Source: Pseudomonas fluorescens
GTDB taxonomy: Bacteria; Pseudomonadota; Gammaproteobacteria; Pseudomonadales; Pseudomonadaceae
Length of the DNA stretch: 64,000 nucleotides
Assembly: GCF_902497995.1 (NCBI RefSeq)
Contig: NZ_CABVII010000006.1
Span: forward strand, 124,001 to 188,000
Direction of reading: 5' to 3'
The notes under the pieces are model-generated. The model did not search any database. It saw only the letters and a list, made by a program, of their open reading frames with translations, and was not told the origin of the DNA. This document shows, piece by piece, positions 56,936 through 64,000 of the stretch. Each line of letters opens with the position of its first letter. Positions within the stretch are counted from its first letter, which is position 1. The position numbers and the translations under genes are program-made.

Positions 56936-57154
56936 TCAGCCGCACTGAATGCTGACGATGATTTTGTCGGCATCGGTCAGCAGGCTGATACGACGGGGGA
57001 CCCGTTTGCGATCCGATGCAAATCCTGGCCCAGTGACCCGGACCGGTGCGCCATTTGCCCTGGCGCGGACTTCTTCGAGCAATTCGGGGGTGTACATCTG
57101 GCCAATGGTGTATTGAGCGATCGTGACGTCGCATTGATCTGGATTGTCAGGCAT
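56936..57154 (-). CDS. I78-like peptidase inhibitor, cysteine-bearing copy
   Basis: 72-residue protein that resembles the I78 inhibitor family: an N-terminal Cys (QCDVTIAQYTIGQ), a helical LLEEVRARANGAPVRVTGPG segment, and a C-terminal Cys-Gly (IIVSIQCG) that would close a disulphide. There is no signal peptide from the ATG at 57154, which has a strong AAGGAGG site. I78 proteins inhibit serine peptidases in some fungi and bacteria; the target here is unknown. A paralogue lies 117 bases upstream on the same strand. Confidence 0.72.
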   Translation of the reverse strand: MPDNPDQCDVTIAQYTIGQMYTPELLEEVRARANGAPVRVTGPGFASDRKRVPRRISLLTDADKIIVSIQCG

Positions 57155-57270
57155 GTTGCCTCCTTGCCAAACGAAACACTCGATGCAGGATATCGGGCGT
57201 TTCGTGTTGCTATAAGCGACTGGCCAGCCCACTCAGCCTCAGGGCTGAGCAGTGCAAGGTGCTGTGCAAA

Positions 57271-57483
57271 TCAATTGCCCATGGTGACATGGGTGATGAT
57301 TTCGTTTTCGACCAGCAGATTGATGCGTGCAGGGTTGTAGTCTTTGGTCATGATGAAGCCGATGCCTCTCGGTCGTACGGCCAGACCGGTCTTGTTGGCG
57401 AGTTCTGCACGCAGCTCCTCGGAGTATTGCCGTCCGAGGTACTGGTTTGCGGTGTCCAGGTGTTGTTGCAAATCAATGGTCAT
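57271..57483 (-). CDS. I78-like protein, cysteine-free copy
   Basis: 70-residue paralogue of the next gene downstream. The shared pattern is a helix (LDTANQYLGRQ), then RAELANKTGLAVRPRG, then TKDYNPARINLLVENEIITHVTMGN, in which ARINLLV and the closing TMGN stand for RRISLLT and IQCG of the other copy. Neither cysteine remains. The ATG at 57483 follows AAGGA. It may have changed function or be an inhibitor that needs no disulphide in the cytoplasm. Confidence 0.65.
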   Translation of the reverse strand: MTIDLQQHLDTANQYLGRQYSEELRAELANKTGLAVRPRGIGFIMTKDYNPARINLLVENEIITHVTMGN

Positions 57484-57626
57484 GTATTGCTTCCTTGCGA
57501 TAGCTGGAATGAGCGATTGTGCTCCCGACATCCGTCATGGATGGCGTGGGGGAATAGTGGAATAGCCCCGATGATTTATCACCTGTCGGTCTGTGTCGCG
57601 ATGTTTTGCCACCCGCCCGGCCAATT

Positions 57627-57655
57627 GAAAAGCCCATCACGAGGGATGGGCTTTC
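57627..57655 (-). terminator. Rho-independent terminator of the cupin gene
   Basis: On the minus strand AAAGCCCATC and GATGGGCTTT form a stem around a short loop, then TTC. It is 20 bases after the cupin stop. The stretch from here to the I78-like gene (57484-57626) has no other gene. Confidence 0.75.
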
Positions 57656-57674
57656 GGTAGCGCAATGGCTGGTT

Positions 57675-58037
57675 TCAGGCTTTTTGTTCGAACACCACGT
57701 AGATTTTGCGGCACGGTTCCAGCACTTCCCAAGTGCCCCTGAACCCGGCAGGGATCACGAAGCGATCGCCCACGCGCAAGGTCTTGCCGTTGCCGTCGTT
57801 ATCGCGCAGCACTGAAACGCCCTGAACGATCTCGCAATATTCGTGCTCGGTGTAGTTCACATGCCACTGCCCGACTTCTCCCTCCCAAACGCCTGCACTC
57901 ATCTGGCCGCAAGGGCTGTTGTAGTGGTTGTACACTGCTTGTTCGGGGTCGCCCTTGAGGACTTTTGCCGGGTCCGGCCGATAGCGATCGGGCTGGGTGG
58001 TAGCCTGGCTGAAGTCGACGATGTCCTGGATGCTCAT
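57675..58037 (-). CDS. Cupin-domain protein
   Basis: 120-residue small protein of the DUF861/cupin_3 type. WHVNYTEHEYCEIVQGVSVL (about residues 58-77) contains the first cupin motif (HxxxEYxE), and RVGDRFVIPAGFRGTWEV near 88-105 is the second. The substrate is unknown; the fold is found in (S)-ureidoglycine aminohydrolase-like and transcriptional-regulator-related proteins. It is divergent from kauB, and a related cupin is often linked to this dehydrogenase in Pseudomonas, as I recall. Confidence 0.82.
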   Translation of the reverse strand: MSIQDIVDFSQATTQPDRYRPDPAKVLKGDPEQAVYNHYNSPCGQMSAGVWEGEVGQWHVNYTEHEYCEIVQGVSVLRDNDGNGKTLRVGDRFVIPAGFRGTWEVLEPCRKIYVVFEQKA

Positions 58038-58275
58038 TGTTGTAATCCCCCGTGATTGCGGCGCGAGTGGCTGTAAGGCTCAAAGTCTATGTTTATTAAA
58101 ATGAACACTGCAACCCCGTTTACCGACCTTGTGTCAAATATATTGAAACAACCCCGGCCACTGGTTTAGGGTGGCAGTTGCCCTGGGCCGAAAGTGCAGG
58201 CTGGCCAGGCAGCATTCCTGAGATCGCCCGCGAAGTACGCGGGGCGTTCGCATCCTACAAGAGGAGGACACTCGT

Positions 58276-59769
58276 ATGACCACCCTGACTCGTGCCGATT
58301 GGGAGCAGCGGGCTCGCGATCTGAAGATCGAAGGCCGCGCCTACATCAATGGCGAATACACCGATGCCGTCTCCAGCGAGACCTTCGAGTGCATCAGCCC
58401 CGTGGATGGCCGTCTGCTGGGCAAGATCGCCAGCTGTGACGCCGCCGACGCCCAGCGCGCTGTTGAAAACGCTCGCGCCACGTTCAGTTCCGGCGTCTGG
58501 TCGCGCCTGGCTCCGACCAAGCGCAAAGCCACCATGATTCGTTTCGCCAGCCTGCTGAAACAGCATGCCGAAGAACTGGCGCTGCTTGAAACCCTGGACA
58601 TGGGCAAGCCGATCAGTGACTCCCTGTACATCGACGTTCCCGGCGCGGCCCAAGCCCTGAGCTGGAGCGGTGAAGCCATCGACAAGATCTACGACGAGGT
58701 CGCCGCGACACCGCACGATCAGCTCGGCTTGGTCACTCGCGAGCCGGTCGGTGTGGTCGGCGCCATCGTGCCGTGGAACTTCCCGTTGATGATGGCCTGC
58801 TGGAAACTCGGGCCGGCACTGTCCACCGGTAACTCGGTGATCCTCAAGCCGTCCGAAAAATCGCCGCTGACCGCTATTCGCATCGCTGCGCTGGCCGTCG
58901 AAGCCGGCATTCCGAAAGGCGTGCTGAACGTACTGCCGGGCTACGGTCACACCGTCGGCAAGGCCCTGGCGCTGCACAATGACGTGGACACCCTGGTGTT
59001 CACCGGTTCGACCAAGATCGCCAAGCAACTGCTGATCTACTCGGGCGAATCGAATATGAAGCGCGTCTGGCTCGAAGCCGGCGGCAAAAGCCCGAACATC
59101 GTGTTCGCCGATGCGCCGGACCTGCAAGCGGCCGCCGAATCTGCTGCCAGCGCTATTGCCTTCAATCAGGGCGAGGTGTGCACCGCCGGTTCGCGCCTGC
59201 TGGTCGAGCGCTCGATCAAGGACACCTTCCTGCCGCTGGTGATCGAGGCGCTGAAAGCCTGGACGCCGGGCAACCCGCTGGACCCGGCGACCACCGTCGG
59301 CGCACTGGTGGATACCCAGCAGATGAACACCGTGCTGTCGTACATCGAGTCTGGTCACACCGACGGCGCCAAGCTGGTGGCTGGCGGCAAACGTATGCTT
59401 CAGGAGACCGGTGGCACCTACGTTGAACCGACGATTTTCGACGGCGTCAGCAATGCGATGAAAATCGCTCAGGAAGAAATTTTCGGCCCGGTGCTGTCGG
59501 TGATTGCGTTCGATACCGCCGAGGAAGCTATCCAGATTGCCAACGACACCCCATATGGCCTCGCCGCAGCGGTGTGGACCAAGGATATTTCCAAGGCTCA
59601 CCTGACCGCCAAGGCGCTGCGTGCCGGTAGCGTTTGGGTCAACCAGTACGACGGCGGCGACATGACCGCGCCGTTCGGTGGCTTCAAGCAGTCCGGAAAC
59701 GGCCGCGACAAATCACTGCATGCGTTCGACAAGTACACCGAGCTGAAGGCGACCTGGATCAAGCTGTAA
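58276..59769 (+). CDS. kauB: Aldehyde dehydrogenase KauB/PuuC type
   Basis: NAD(P)+-dependent oxidation of gamma-aminobutyraldehyde-type aldehydes from polyamine and arginine breakdown, including gamma-glutamyl aldehydes. 497 residues, with N168 (PWNFP), E267 (LEAGGKSPNIVF) and catalytic C302 (QGEVCTAGSR), all in the usual spacing. The ATG at 58276 follows GAGGA. KauB-like proteins have broad specificity; the polyamine role is inferred from the family and from recalled P. aeruginosa context (PA5312 beside the gabT2 transaminase). No transaminase gene is next to it here. A GC-rich stem (GGAGCCCG/CGGGCTCC) without a T-run lies near 59778-59804. Confidence 0.9.
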   Translation: MTTLTRADWEQRARDLKIEGRAYINGEYTDAVSSETFECISPVDGRLLGKIASCDAADAQRAVENARATFSSGVWSRLAPTKRKATMIRFASLLKQHAEELALLETLDMGKPISDSLYIDVPGAAQALSWSGEAIDKIYDEVAATPHDQLGLVTREPVGVVGAIVPWNFPLMMACWKLGPALSTGNSVILKPSEKSPLTAIRIAALAVEAGIPKGVLNVLPGYGHTVGKALALHNDVDTLVFTGSTKIAKQLLIYSGESNMKRVWLEAGGKSPNIVFADAPDLQAAAESAASAIAFNQGEVCTAGSRLLVERSIKDTFLPLVIEALKAWTPGNPLDPATTVGALVDTQQMNTVLSYIESGHTDGAKLVAGGKRMLQETGGTYVEPTIFDGVSNAMKIAQEEIFGPVLSVIAFDTAEEAIQIANDTPYGLAAAVWTKDISKAHLTAKALRAGSVWVNQYDGGDMTAPFGGFKQSGNGRDKSLHAFDKYTELKATWIKL

Positions 59770-59821
59770 GCCAGTGAAGGAGCCCGGTAGTCAATCGGGC
59801 TCCTGAACAACGCAGATCCCT

Positions 59822-59912
59822 TGTGGGAGCGGGCTTGCTCGCGAAGGCGCCGTAACAGCCAACGATGATGTTGGATGTGATGGCCTCTTCGCGAGCAAGC
59901 CCGCTCCCACAT
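59822..59912. repeat. REP pair
   Basis: TGTGGGAGCGGGCTTGCTCG and its inverse, between kauB and the MFS gene on the same strand. Confidence 0.9.
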
Positions 59913-59959
59913 TTGTTTTGTGTCGTCTGTGAAAAATAATATCCACAGGAGCGTGGAAC

Positions 59960-61105
59960 ATGCGTTGGGCGACTTATTTCGCCGTGTTGGCGTCTGTCTT
60001 GAGTGTCGGCCTGGCCCTGGGTGTCAGCATGCCGTTGGTGTCGTTTCGCCTGGAAGGCTGGGGTTATGGCTCGTTTGCCATTGGTGTGATGGCGTCCATG
60101 CCGGCCATTGGCGTGCTGCTGGGCGCGAAGATCTCCAGCCACCTGGCGGCGCATCTCGGTACGGCTAATCTGATGCGCCTGTGCCTGTGGGCCGGGGCGT
60201 TGTCCATAGGTTTGCTGGCGCTGCTGCCGAGTTACCCGGTGTGGCTGGTGCTGCGGCTGATGATCGGGGTGATCCTGACCCTCGTCTTCATTCTCGGTGA
60301 AAGCTGGATCAACCAACTGGTGGTCGAGCAATGGCGCGGCCGATTGGTGGCGCTGTATGGCAGCAGCTACGCATTGAGTCAGCTGGCCGGCCCCTTGCTG
60401 CTGGGCGTGCTGGGCACTGAGCATGATTACGGTTTCTGGGTCGGCGTCGGTTTGCTGACCGCGGCACCGTTTCTATTGCTGGGTCGCAGCGGTGCACCGA
60501 CCAGCGAAGCCTGCAGCGTGACCTTCAGTGACTTGCTGGGCTTCTGCCGCGGCCTGCCGGCGATTGCCTGGGCGGTGTCGTTGTTTGCGGCGTTTGAAGC
60601 GATGATCCTGACCTTGTTGCCGGTGTATTGCCTGCGGCAAGGCTTTACCACCGACATTGCCTTGGCGATGGTCAGCACGGTGGTGGTGGGCGATGCCTTG
60701 CTGCAGTTGCCGATTGGCGCGCTGGCTGATCGCTTGTCGCGGCGTACGCTGTTCACCGGCTGCGCGGTTGTCTTGCTGGTGTCGAGCCTGGCGATTCCGC
60801 TGCTGATCGACACGCTGCTGATCTGGCCCCTGTGGGTGTTGTTTGGCGCCAGTGCCGGCGGTCTGTTCACCTTGTCACTGATCCTGATCGGCGAGCGTTA
60901 TCGCGACGATGCGTTGGTGCGGGCCAATGCCCACATTGCGCAGCTGTGGGGGATCGGCTGCCTGATCGGCCCGTTGGCGGCAGGTGCCGGCAGTCAATGG
61001 ATCAGCGGTCACGCCTTGCCGCTGTTGATGGCGGCCGGCGCGTTCGGATTGGTGATTCTGCTGTCGCGGCAAGGGGCGTTTGGCGCGGTCGCCGAGCCTG
61101 CTTGA
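59960..61105 (+). CDS. MFS transporter, YcaD-like
   Basis: 381-residue membrane protein with about 12 TM segments. The loop 2-3 region GAKISSHLAAHLGTANLMR and the central loop (APTSEACSVTFSDLLGF) fit the YcaD/UMF-like MFS group. Substrate unknown. The ATG at 59960 follows AGGAG. A REP pair separates it from kauB, so it may be transcribed alone. Confidence 0.85.
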   Translation: MRWATYFAVLASVLSVGLALGVSMPLVSFRLEGWGYGSFAIGVMASMPAIGVLLGAKISSHLAAHLGTANLMRLCLWAGALSIGLLALLPSYPVWLVLRLMIGVILTLVFILGESWINQLVVEQWRGRLVALYGSSYALSQLAGPLLLGVLGTEHDYGFWVGVGLLTAAPFLLLGRSGAPTSEACSVTFSDLLGFCRGLPAIAWAVSLFAAFEAMILTLLPVYCLRQGFTTDIALAMVSTVVVGDALLQLPIGALADRLSRRTLFTGCAVVLLVSSLAIPLLIDTLLIWPLWVLFGASAGGLFTLSLILIGERYRDDALVRANAHIAQLWGIGCLIGPLAAGAGSQWISGHALPLLMAAGAFGLVILLSRQGAFGAVAEPA

Positions 61106-61132
61106 CGCAAAACTGTCAGTCAGCCCTATACC

Positions 61133-61256
61133 CTGTGGGAGCGGCGGTGCGGCGATCCGACTTGCTCGCGAAGACGGCGGCCCAGTCAATATTGATGTCG
61201 CCTGACACACCGCTTTCGCGAGCAAGTCGGATCGCCGCACCGCCGCTCCCACAGGG
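61133..61256. repeat. Long compound REP palindrome
   Basis: GTGGGAGCGGCGGTGCGGCG with ATCCGACTTGCTCGCG and an almost perfect inverse at the right. It is of the same compound type as the repeat at 45838. It lies between convergent MFS and phospholipase D-type genes. Confidence 0.88.
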
Positions 61257-61257
61257 G

Positions 61258-62823
61258 TTACAACATGCGCTCCAGGCCGACCGTCGTACTGAGCCAGGAA
61301 TTGAACCGCCGCCACCAGCTCCCTGGCTCTCTGGTCAATACGTGCATTTTGCCGTCGTCTTCAGTCGCCCAGACGACCCGGCCATTTTCCAGCTTCACCT
61401 GATAGCTCAGCGGCGGCGCCATACCCTCCAGCGCCGCTTTTTGCACATACGCGGCCAGTTCCGGGCTGTCCACCAGCACGCCGACTTCGGTGTTCCACAA
61501 TACCGAGCGCGGGTCGAAATTGAACGAGCCAATAAAAGACTTCTGCTGGTCGAAAATCATCGCCTTGCTGTGCAGGCTGGAATCGGAGCCTCGGTAAGAG
61601 CTGCCGTAAAATACAGGCCCGCTGCCGCCGCCTTCGCCGGGCTGACGTCGCAATTCGTACAGCTTCACCCCATGCTCCAGCAACGCCTTGCGATAGGGTG
61701 CGTAGCCGCCATGCACTGCCGGTACGTCGGTGGCTTCAAGGGAGTTGGTCAACAAGCTCACCGACACCCCGGCATCGGCCCGGCCGGTCAGGTAAACCAG
61801 TCCCGGCTGGCCGGGCACGAAGTACGCCGAAATCATGATCAATTCTTTGCTGACACCCGTAAGCGCGGGTGCCAATTGGGTGGTCAGCAGCAAATGCGGA
61901 TCGGGATCACCCTTCGACAGTACTTTGCTGGGGGCATCCCACAGCGCCTGGTTCCAGGCCCAGATCAATTCGCGGCGCCAGATGTCCATTCGTGGATTGG
62001 TGGTGAAGGTCATCAGTTGTTGATACAGCGCATGATTCTGTTTGCGCGTTTCTTCCAGCGATTCTTCCAGGCGGGTGCGGCTGTTCTGCAGATCCGTTTG
62101 CGTCGGTTTGTGCGACAGAAACTCATCGATCGGTTTGCTCAGCGCGCTGTTCCAGTATTGATCGAAGCTGTGTCCGAGTTGCTCGGCGACCGGGCCGATG
62201 CCGAGCATGTCGATGTCGGTAAAATTCAAGTTGGGCTCGGCATCGAAATACTCGTCACCCAAATTGCGCCCGCCCACGATCGCCGCGCTGTTATCCGCAA
62301 GCCACAACTTGTTGTGCATGCGCCGGTGTTGCAACGACAGGTCGAACAGCCGGCCCATGGCCCGCGTCACGCCCGTGGCACGGCCCAGGTGCAGCGGATT
62401 GAACAAGCGGATCTCAATTTGCGGATGCGCTGCCAGCGTGCCGATGGTCCAGTCCAGGCCGTCGCTGGTGGTGTCGTCGAGCAGGATCCTCACCCGCACG
62501 CCGCGGTCGGCAGCCTTGAGCAATTCGTCCACCAGCATCCGGGTGCTGATCCCGTCATGGACAATGTAGTACTGCAAATCGAGACTGCTCTGGGCGTTGC
62601 GAATCAGTTCGGCGCGGGCAGTGAAGGCTTCACTGCTGTTGGACAGCAAGCGAAATCCGGATTTGCCTTCATGGGAAGCCGCCTGGGCTTGAATCGAGCG
62701 ACCGAACGCCGAGTCGCTGGCAGGCAGCGCCTGGCTCGGTTCGCGCTGAACGTCGAAGCTGGCGCAACCGCCCAGGAACGAGGCGAGTAGCAGAAGAGCG
62801 AGCAGGGGCTGTCTGAATCTCAC
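61258..62823 (-). CDS. Phospholipase D-family lipoprotein (ClsC-like)
   Basis: 521-residue exported lipoprotein with lipobox LGGC (Cys at about residue 20). Two HKD phospholipase D motifs are present: HNKLWLADNSAAIVGGRN (about residue 169) and HSKAMIFDQQKSFIGSFN (about residue 418). By architecture it resembles ClsC-type cardiolipin synthases or other phosphatidyltransferases, but the lipid anchor places it in the envelope. Ser and Asn after the motifs (GGRN, GSFN) are typical of Cls enzymes. There is no downstream clsC partner (YmdB-like) here. The ATG at 62823 has GTGAG upstream. Confidence 0.86.
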   Translation of the reverse strand: MRFRQPLLALLLLASFLGGCASFDVQREPSQALPASDSAFGRSIQAQAASHEGKSGFRLLSNSSEAFTARAELIRNAQSSLDLQYYIVHDGISTRMLVDELLKAADRGVRVRILLDDTTSDGLDWTIGTLAAHPQIEIRLFNPLHLGRATGVTRAMGRLFDLSLQHRRMHNKLWLADNSAAIVGGRNLGDEYFDAEPNLNFTDIDMLGIGPVAEQLGHSFDQYWNSALSKPIDEFLSHKPTQTDLQNSRTRLEESLEETRKQNHALYQQLMTFTTNPRMDIWRRELIWAWNQALWDAPSKVLSKGDPDPHLLLTTQLAPALTGVSKELIMISAYFVPGQPGLVYLTGRADAGVSVSLLTNSLEATDVPAVHGGYAPYRKALLEHGVKLYELRRQPGEGGGSGPVFYGSSYRGSDSSLHSKAMIFDQQKSFIGSFNFDPRSVLWNTEVGVLVDSPELAAYVQKAALEGMAPPLSYQVKLENGRVVWATEDDGKMHVLTREPGSWWRRFNSWLSTTVGLERML

Positions 62824-62883
62824 GTGGGAACGTTCCGATTGGCGGCAGGTGTCGGCATATGGACGCTGGTTTCCCGATAAAGG

Positions 62884-64000
62884 TCAGTCAGTGATGCTGT
62901 CAGTTTCAGCGAGCAGCTTGATGGCGGCGGTGCCGACCTTGCGCACCGCTTCTTCGATCTGCGGTGTTGGTTTGGCAGCGTAGTTCATCCGCAGGCAATT
63001 GCGGTACTTGCCCGAAGCGGAAAAAATGCTGCCGACGGCAATCTGTACGCCCTGGTCGTGCAAGGCGCGATTCAGTTTCAAGGTGTCGAAGCCCTCTGGC
63101 AGTTCAACCCAGAGCATGAAGCTGCCTTGGGGGCGACTGGCCCGTGTACCCGCGGGAAAATAGCGGGTGACCCAATCGATCATCGCGTCGCGATTGCGCT
63201 GGTATTGGCTGCGCATCCGCCGCAAATGCGGTTCGAAGTGCCCGGCCTTGAGGAATTCGGCAATGGCGATCTGCGGTTGCGGTGCGGTGGAACCGGTGCT
63301 GATGTACTTCATGTGCAGCACCCGTTCCAGATAACGTCCCGGCGCCACCCAGCCGATGCGTAGGCCCGGTGCCAGGGTCTTGGAAAAGGAACTGCACAGC
63401 AGGACGCGGCCGTCCTCGTCGAAGGATTTGATCGTGCGCGGTCGCGGATAGGTGTAGGCCAGTTCGCCATACACATCATCCTCGATGATCGCCACGTCGA
63501 ACCGCTGTGCCAGTGTCAACAGTGCGCGCTTTCGCGATTCGGGCATGATGTAGCCCAGCGGATTGTTGCAGTTGGGGGTCAACTGTATGGCCTTGATCGG
63601 CCATTGTTCCAGTGCCAGTTCAAGGGCGTCGAGGCTGATTCCGGTGAGCGGGTCGGTAGGGATTTCCAGGGCTTTCATGCCCAGCCCCTTGAGGGTCTGC
63701 ATGGCGCCGTGAAAGCTTGGCGAATCCACGGCCACGATATCTCCCGGCTCGCAGATGGCACGGATGCTGGTGGACAGCGCTTCGTGGCAACCGGTGGTGA
63801 CCACCAGGTCGCTGGCGCTAAACTGGCAGCCGGAGTCGAGCATCAATCGGGCGATCTGCTCGCGCAGTTCGAGGGTGCCGTGGATGTTGTCGTAATACAG
63901 ACCGGGCATGTCCTGCCGCCGGCTGATCCGTGCCAGGCCGCGCAGCAGCGGTTTCAGGGTCGGCGTGGTGATGTCCGGCATGCCGCGACCCAGTTGCACC
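62884..64000 (-). CDS. PLP-dependent aminotransferase, MocR-like regulator fragment
   Basis: The visible 370 residues are a fold-type I aminotransferase domain: SPSFHGAMQTL, ECD-like TPNCNNPLGYI, IEDDVYGELAY, and SSFSKTLAPGLRIGW with the PLP-binding Lys. The gene runs past the right edge. The first visible residues, QLGRGMPDITTPTLKPL, look like the linker/arm seen after the GntR winged helix in MocR-type regulators. The N-terminal helix-turn-helix itself is outside the window, so a plain aminotransferase (for example 2-aminoadipate type) remains possible. Confidence 0.75.
   Translation of the reverse strand, partial: VQLGRGMPDITTPTLKPLLRGLARISRRQDMPGLYYDNIHGTLELREQIARLMLDSGCQFSASDLVVTTGCHEALSTSIRAICEPGDIVAVDSPSFHGAMQTLKGLGMKALEIPTDPLTGISLDALELALEQWPIKAIQLTPNCNNPLGYIMPESRKRALLTLAQRFDVAIIEDDVYGELAYTYPRPRTIKSFDEDGRVLLCSSFSKTLAPGLRIGWVAPGRYLERVLHMKYISTGSTAPQPQIAIAEFLKAGHFEPHLRRMRSQYQRNRDAMIDWVTRYFPAGTRASRPQGSFMLWVELPEGFDTLKLNRALHDQGVQIAVGSIFSASGKYRNCLRMNYAAKPTPQIEEAVRKVGTAAIKLLAETDSITD

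Noticed and set aside
58141..58275. Sigma-54 promoter for kauB
   Set aside because: No GG-N10-GC element with the right spacing is present in the stretch before the gene; GGCAGTTGCC is too short.

Overview
The window looks like a contiguous piece of the chromosome of a Pseudomonas of the fluorescens group. The evidence is the high G+C coding sequence, the gene order (purEK, pstSCAB-phoU, phoBR, ubiCA, rubredoxin and its reductase, HU, recG-oxyR, exbBD-tonB, ridA-spoT-rpoZ-gmk, yicC/rph, crc/pyrE, argB-algC-dut-coaBC/radC, rpmBG, kauB), which I recall as the conserved Pseudomonas order, and about twenty REP-type palindromes of the fluorescens kind in the gaps between genes. There is no plasmid, prophage, IS element, CRISPR array, rRNA or tRNA that I can see.

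Layout. 1-6.5 kb: acetylpolyamine amidohydrolase plus a polyamine-binding protein (cut by the window edge), an AraC regulator, asparaginase, aspartase and a HypT-like LysR regulator; asparaginase and aspartase together convert Asn to Asp to fumarate. 6.5-7.5 kb: a low-G+C pocket with a small cytoplasmic metzincin-like protease. 7.4-13.3 kb: purEK behind a structured leader, then small envelope and metabolic genes and an MHS transporter. 13.5-25.5 kb: the phosphate block, with pstS, pstC, pstA, pstB, phoU, an M23 peptidase, a CBS/CorC protein, and phoB-phoR on the other strand; pstS, pstC and phoB each have PhoB boxes of the same geometry. 25.6-31.3 kb: ubiquinone entry genes (ubiC-ubiA), the rubredoxin electron-transfer pair, HU and a repeat-rich gap. 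31.4-40.7 kb: an HDOD protein, recG-oxyR, tonB-exbD-exbB, an epimerase, a lipoprotein and RidA. 40.7-54.3 kb: stringent response, nucleotide, RNA-processing and cofactor housekeeping genes, interrupted by a G+C-poor glutamate symporter (gltS) between rph and crc. 54.4-64 kb: a peptide-binding protein, ribosomal proteins L28/L33, two tandem I78-like inhibitor genes, a cupin, KauB aldehyde dehydrogenase, an MFS transporter, a phospholipase D-type lipoprotein and a MocR-like aminotransferase cut by the window edge.

Most of the window is ordinary core genome. The parts most worth a second look are the low-G+C metzincin, the tandem I78-like pair in which one copy has lost both cysteines, the gltS insertion with twin 10-bp palindromes upstream, the purE leader with an intrinsic-terminator hairpin, the apparently leaderless PhoB-driven pstC promoter, the very large periplasmic domains of PstC and PstA, and a 120-bp direct duplication in a REP cluster. 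I saw no clearly new multigene system.
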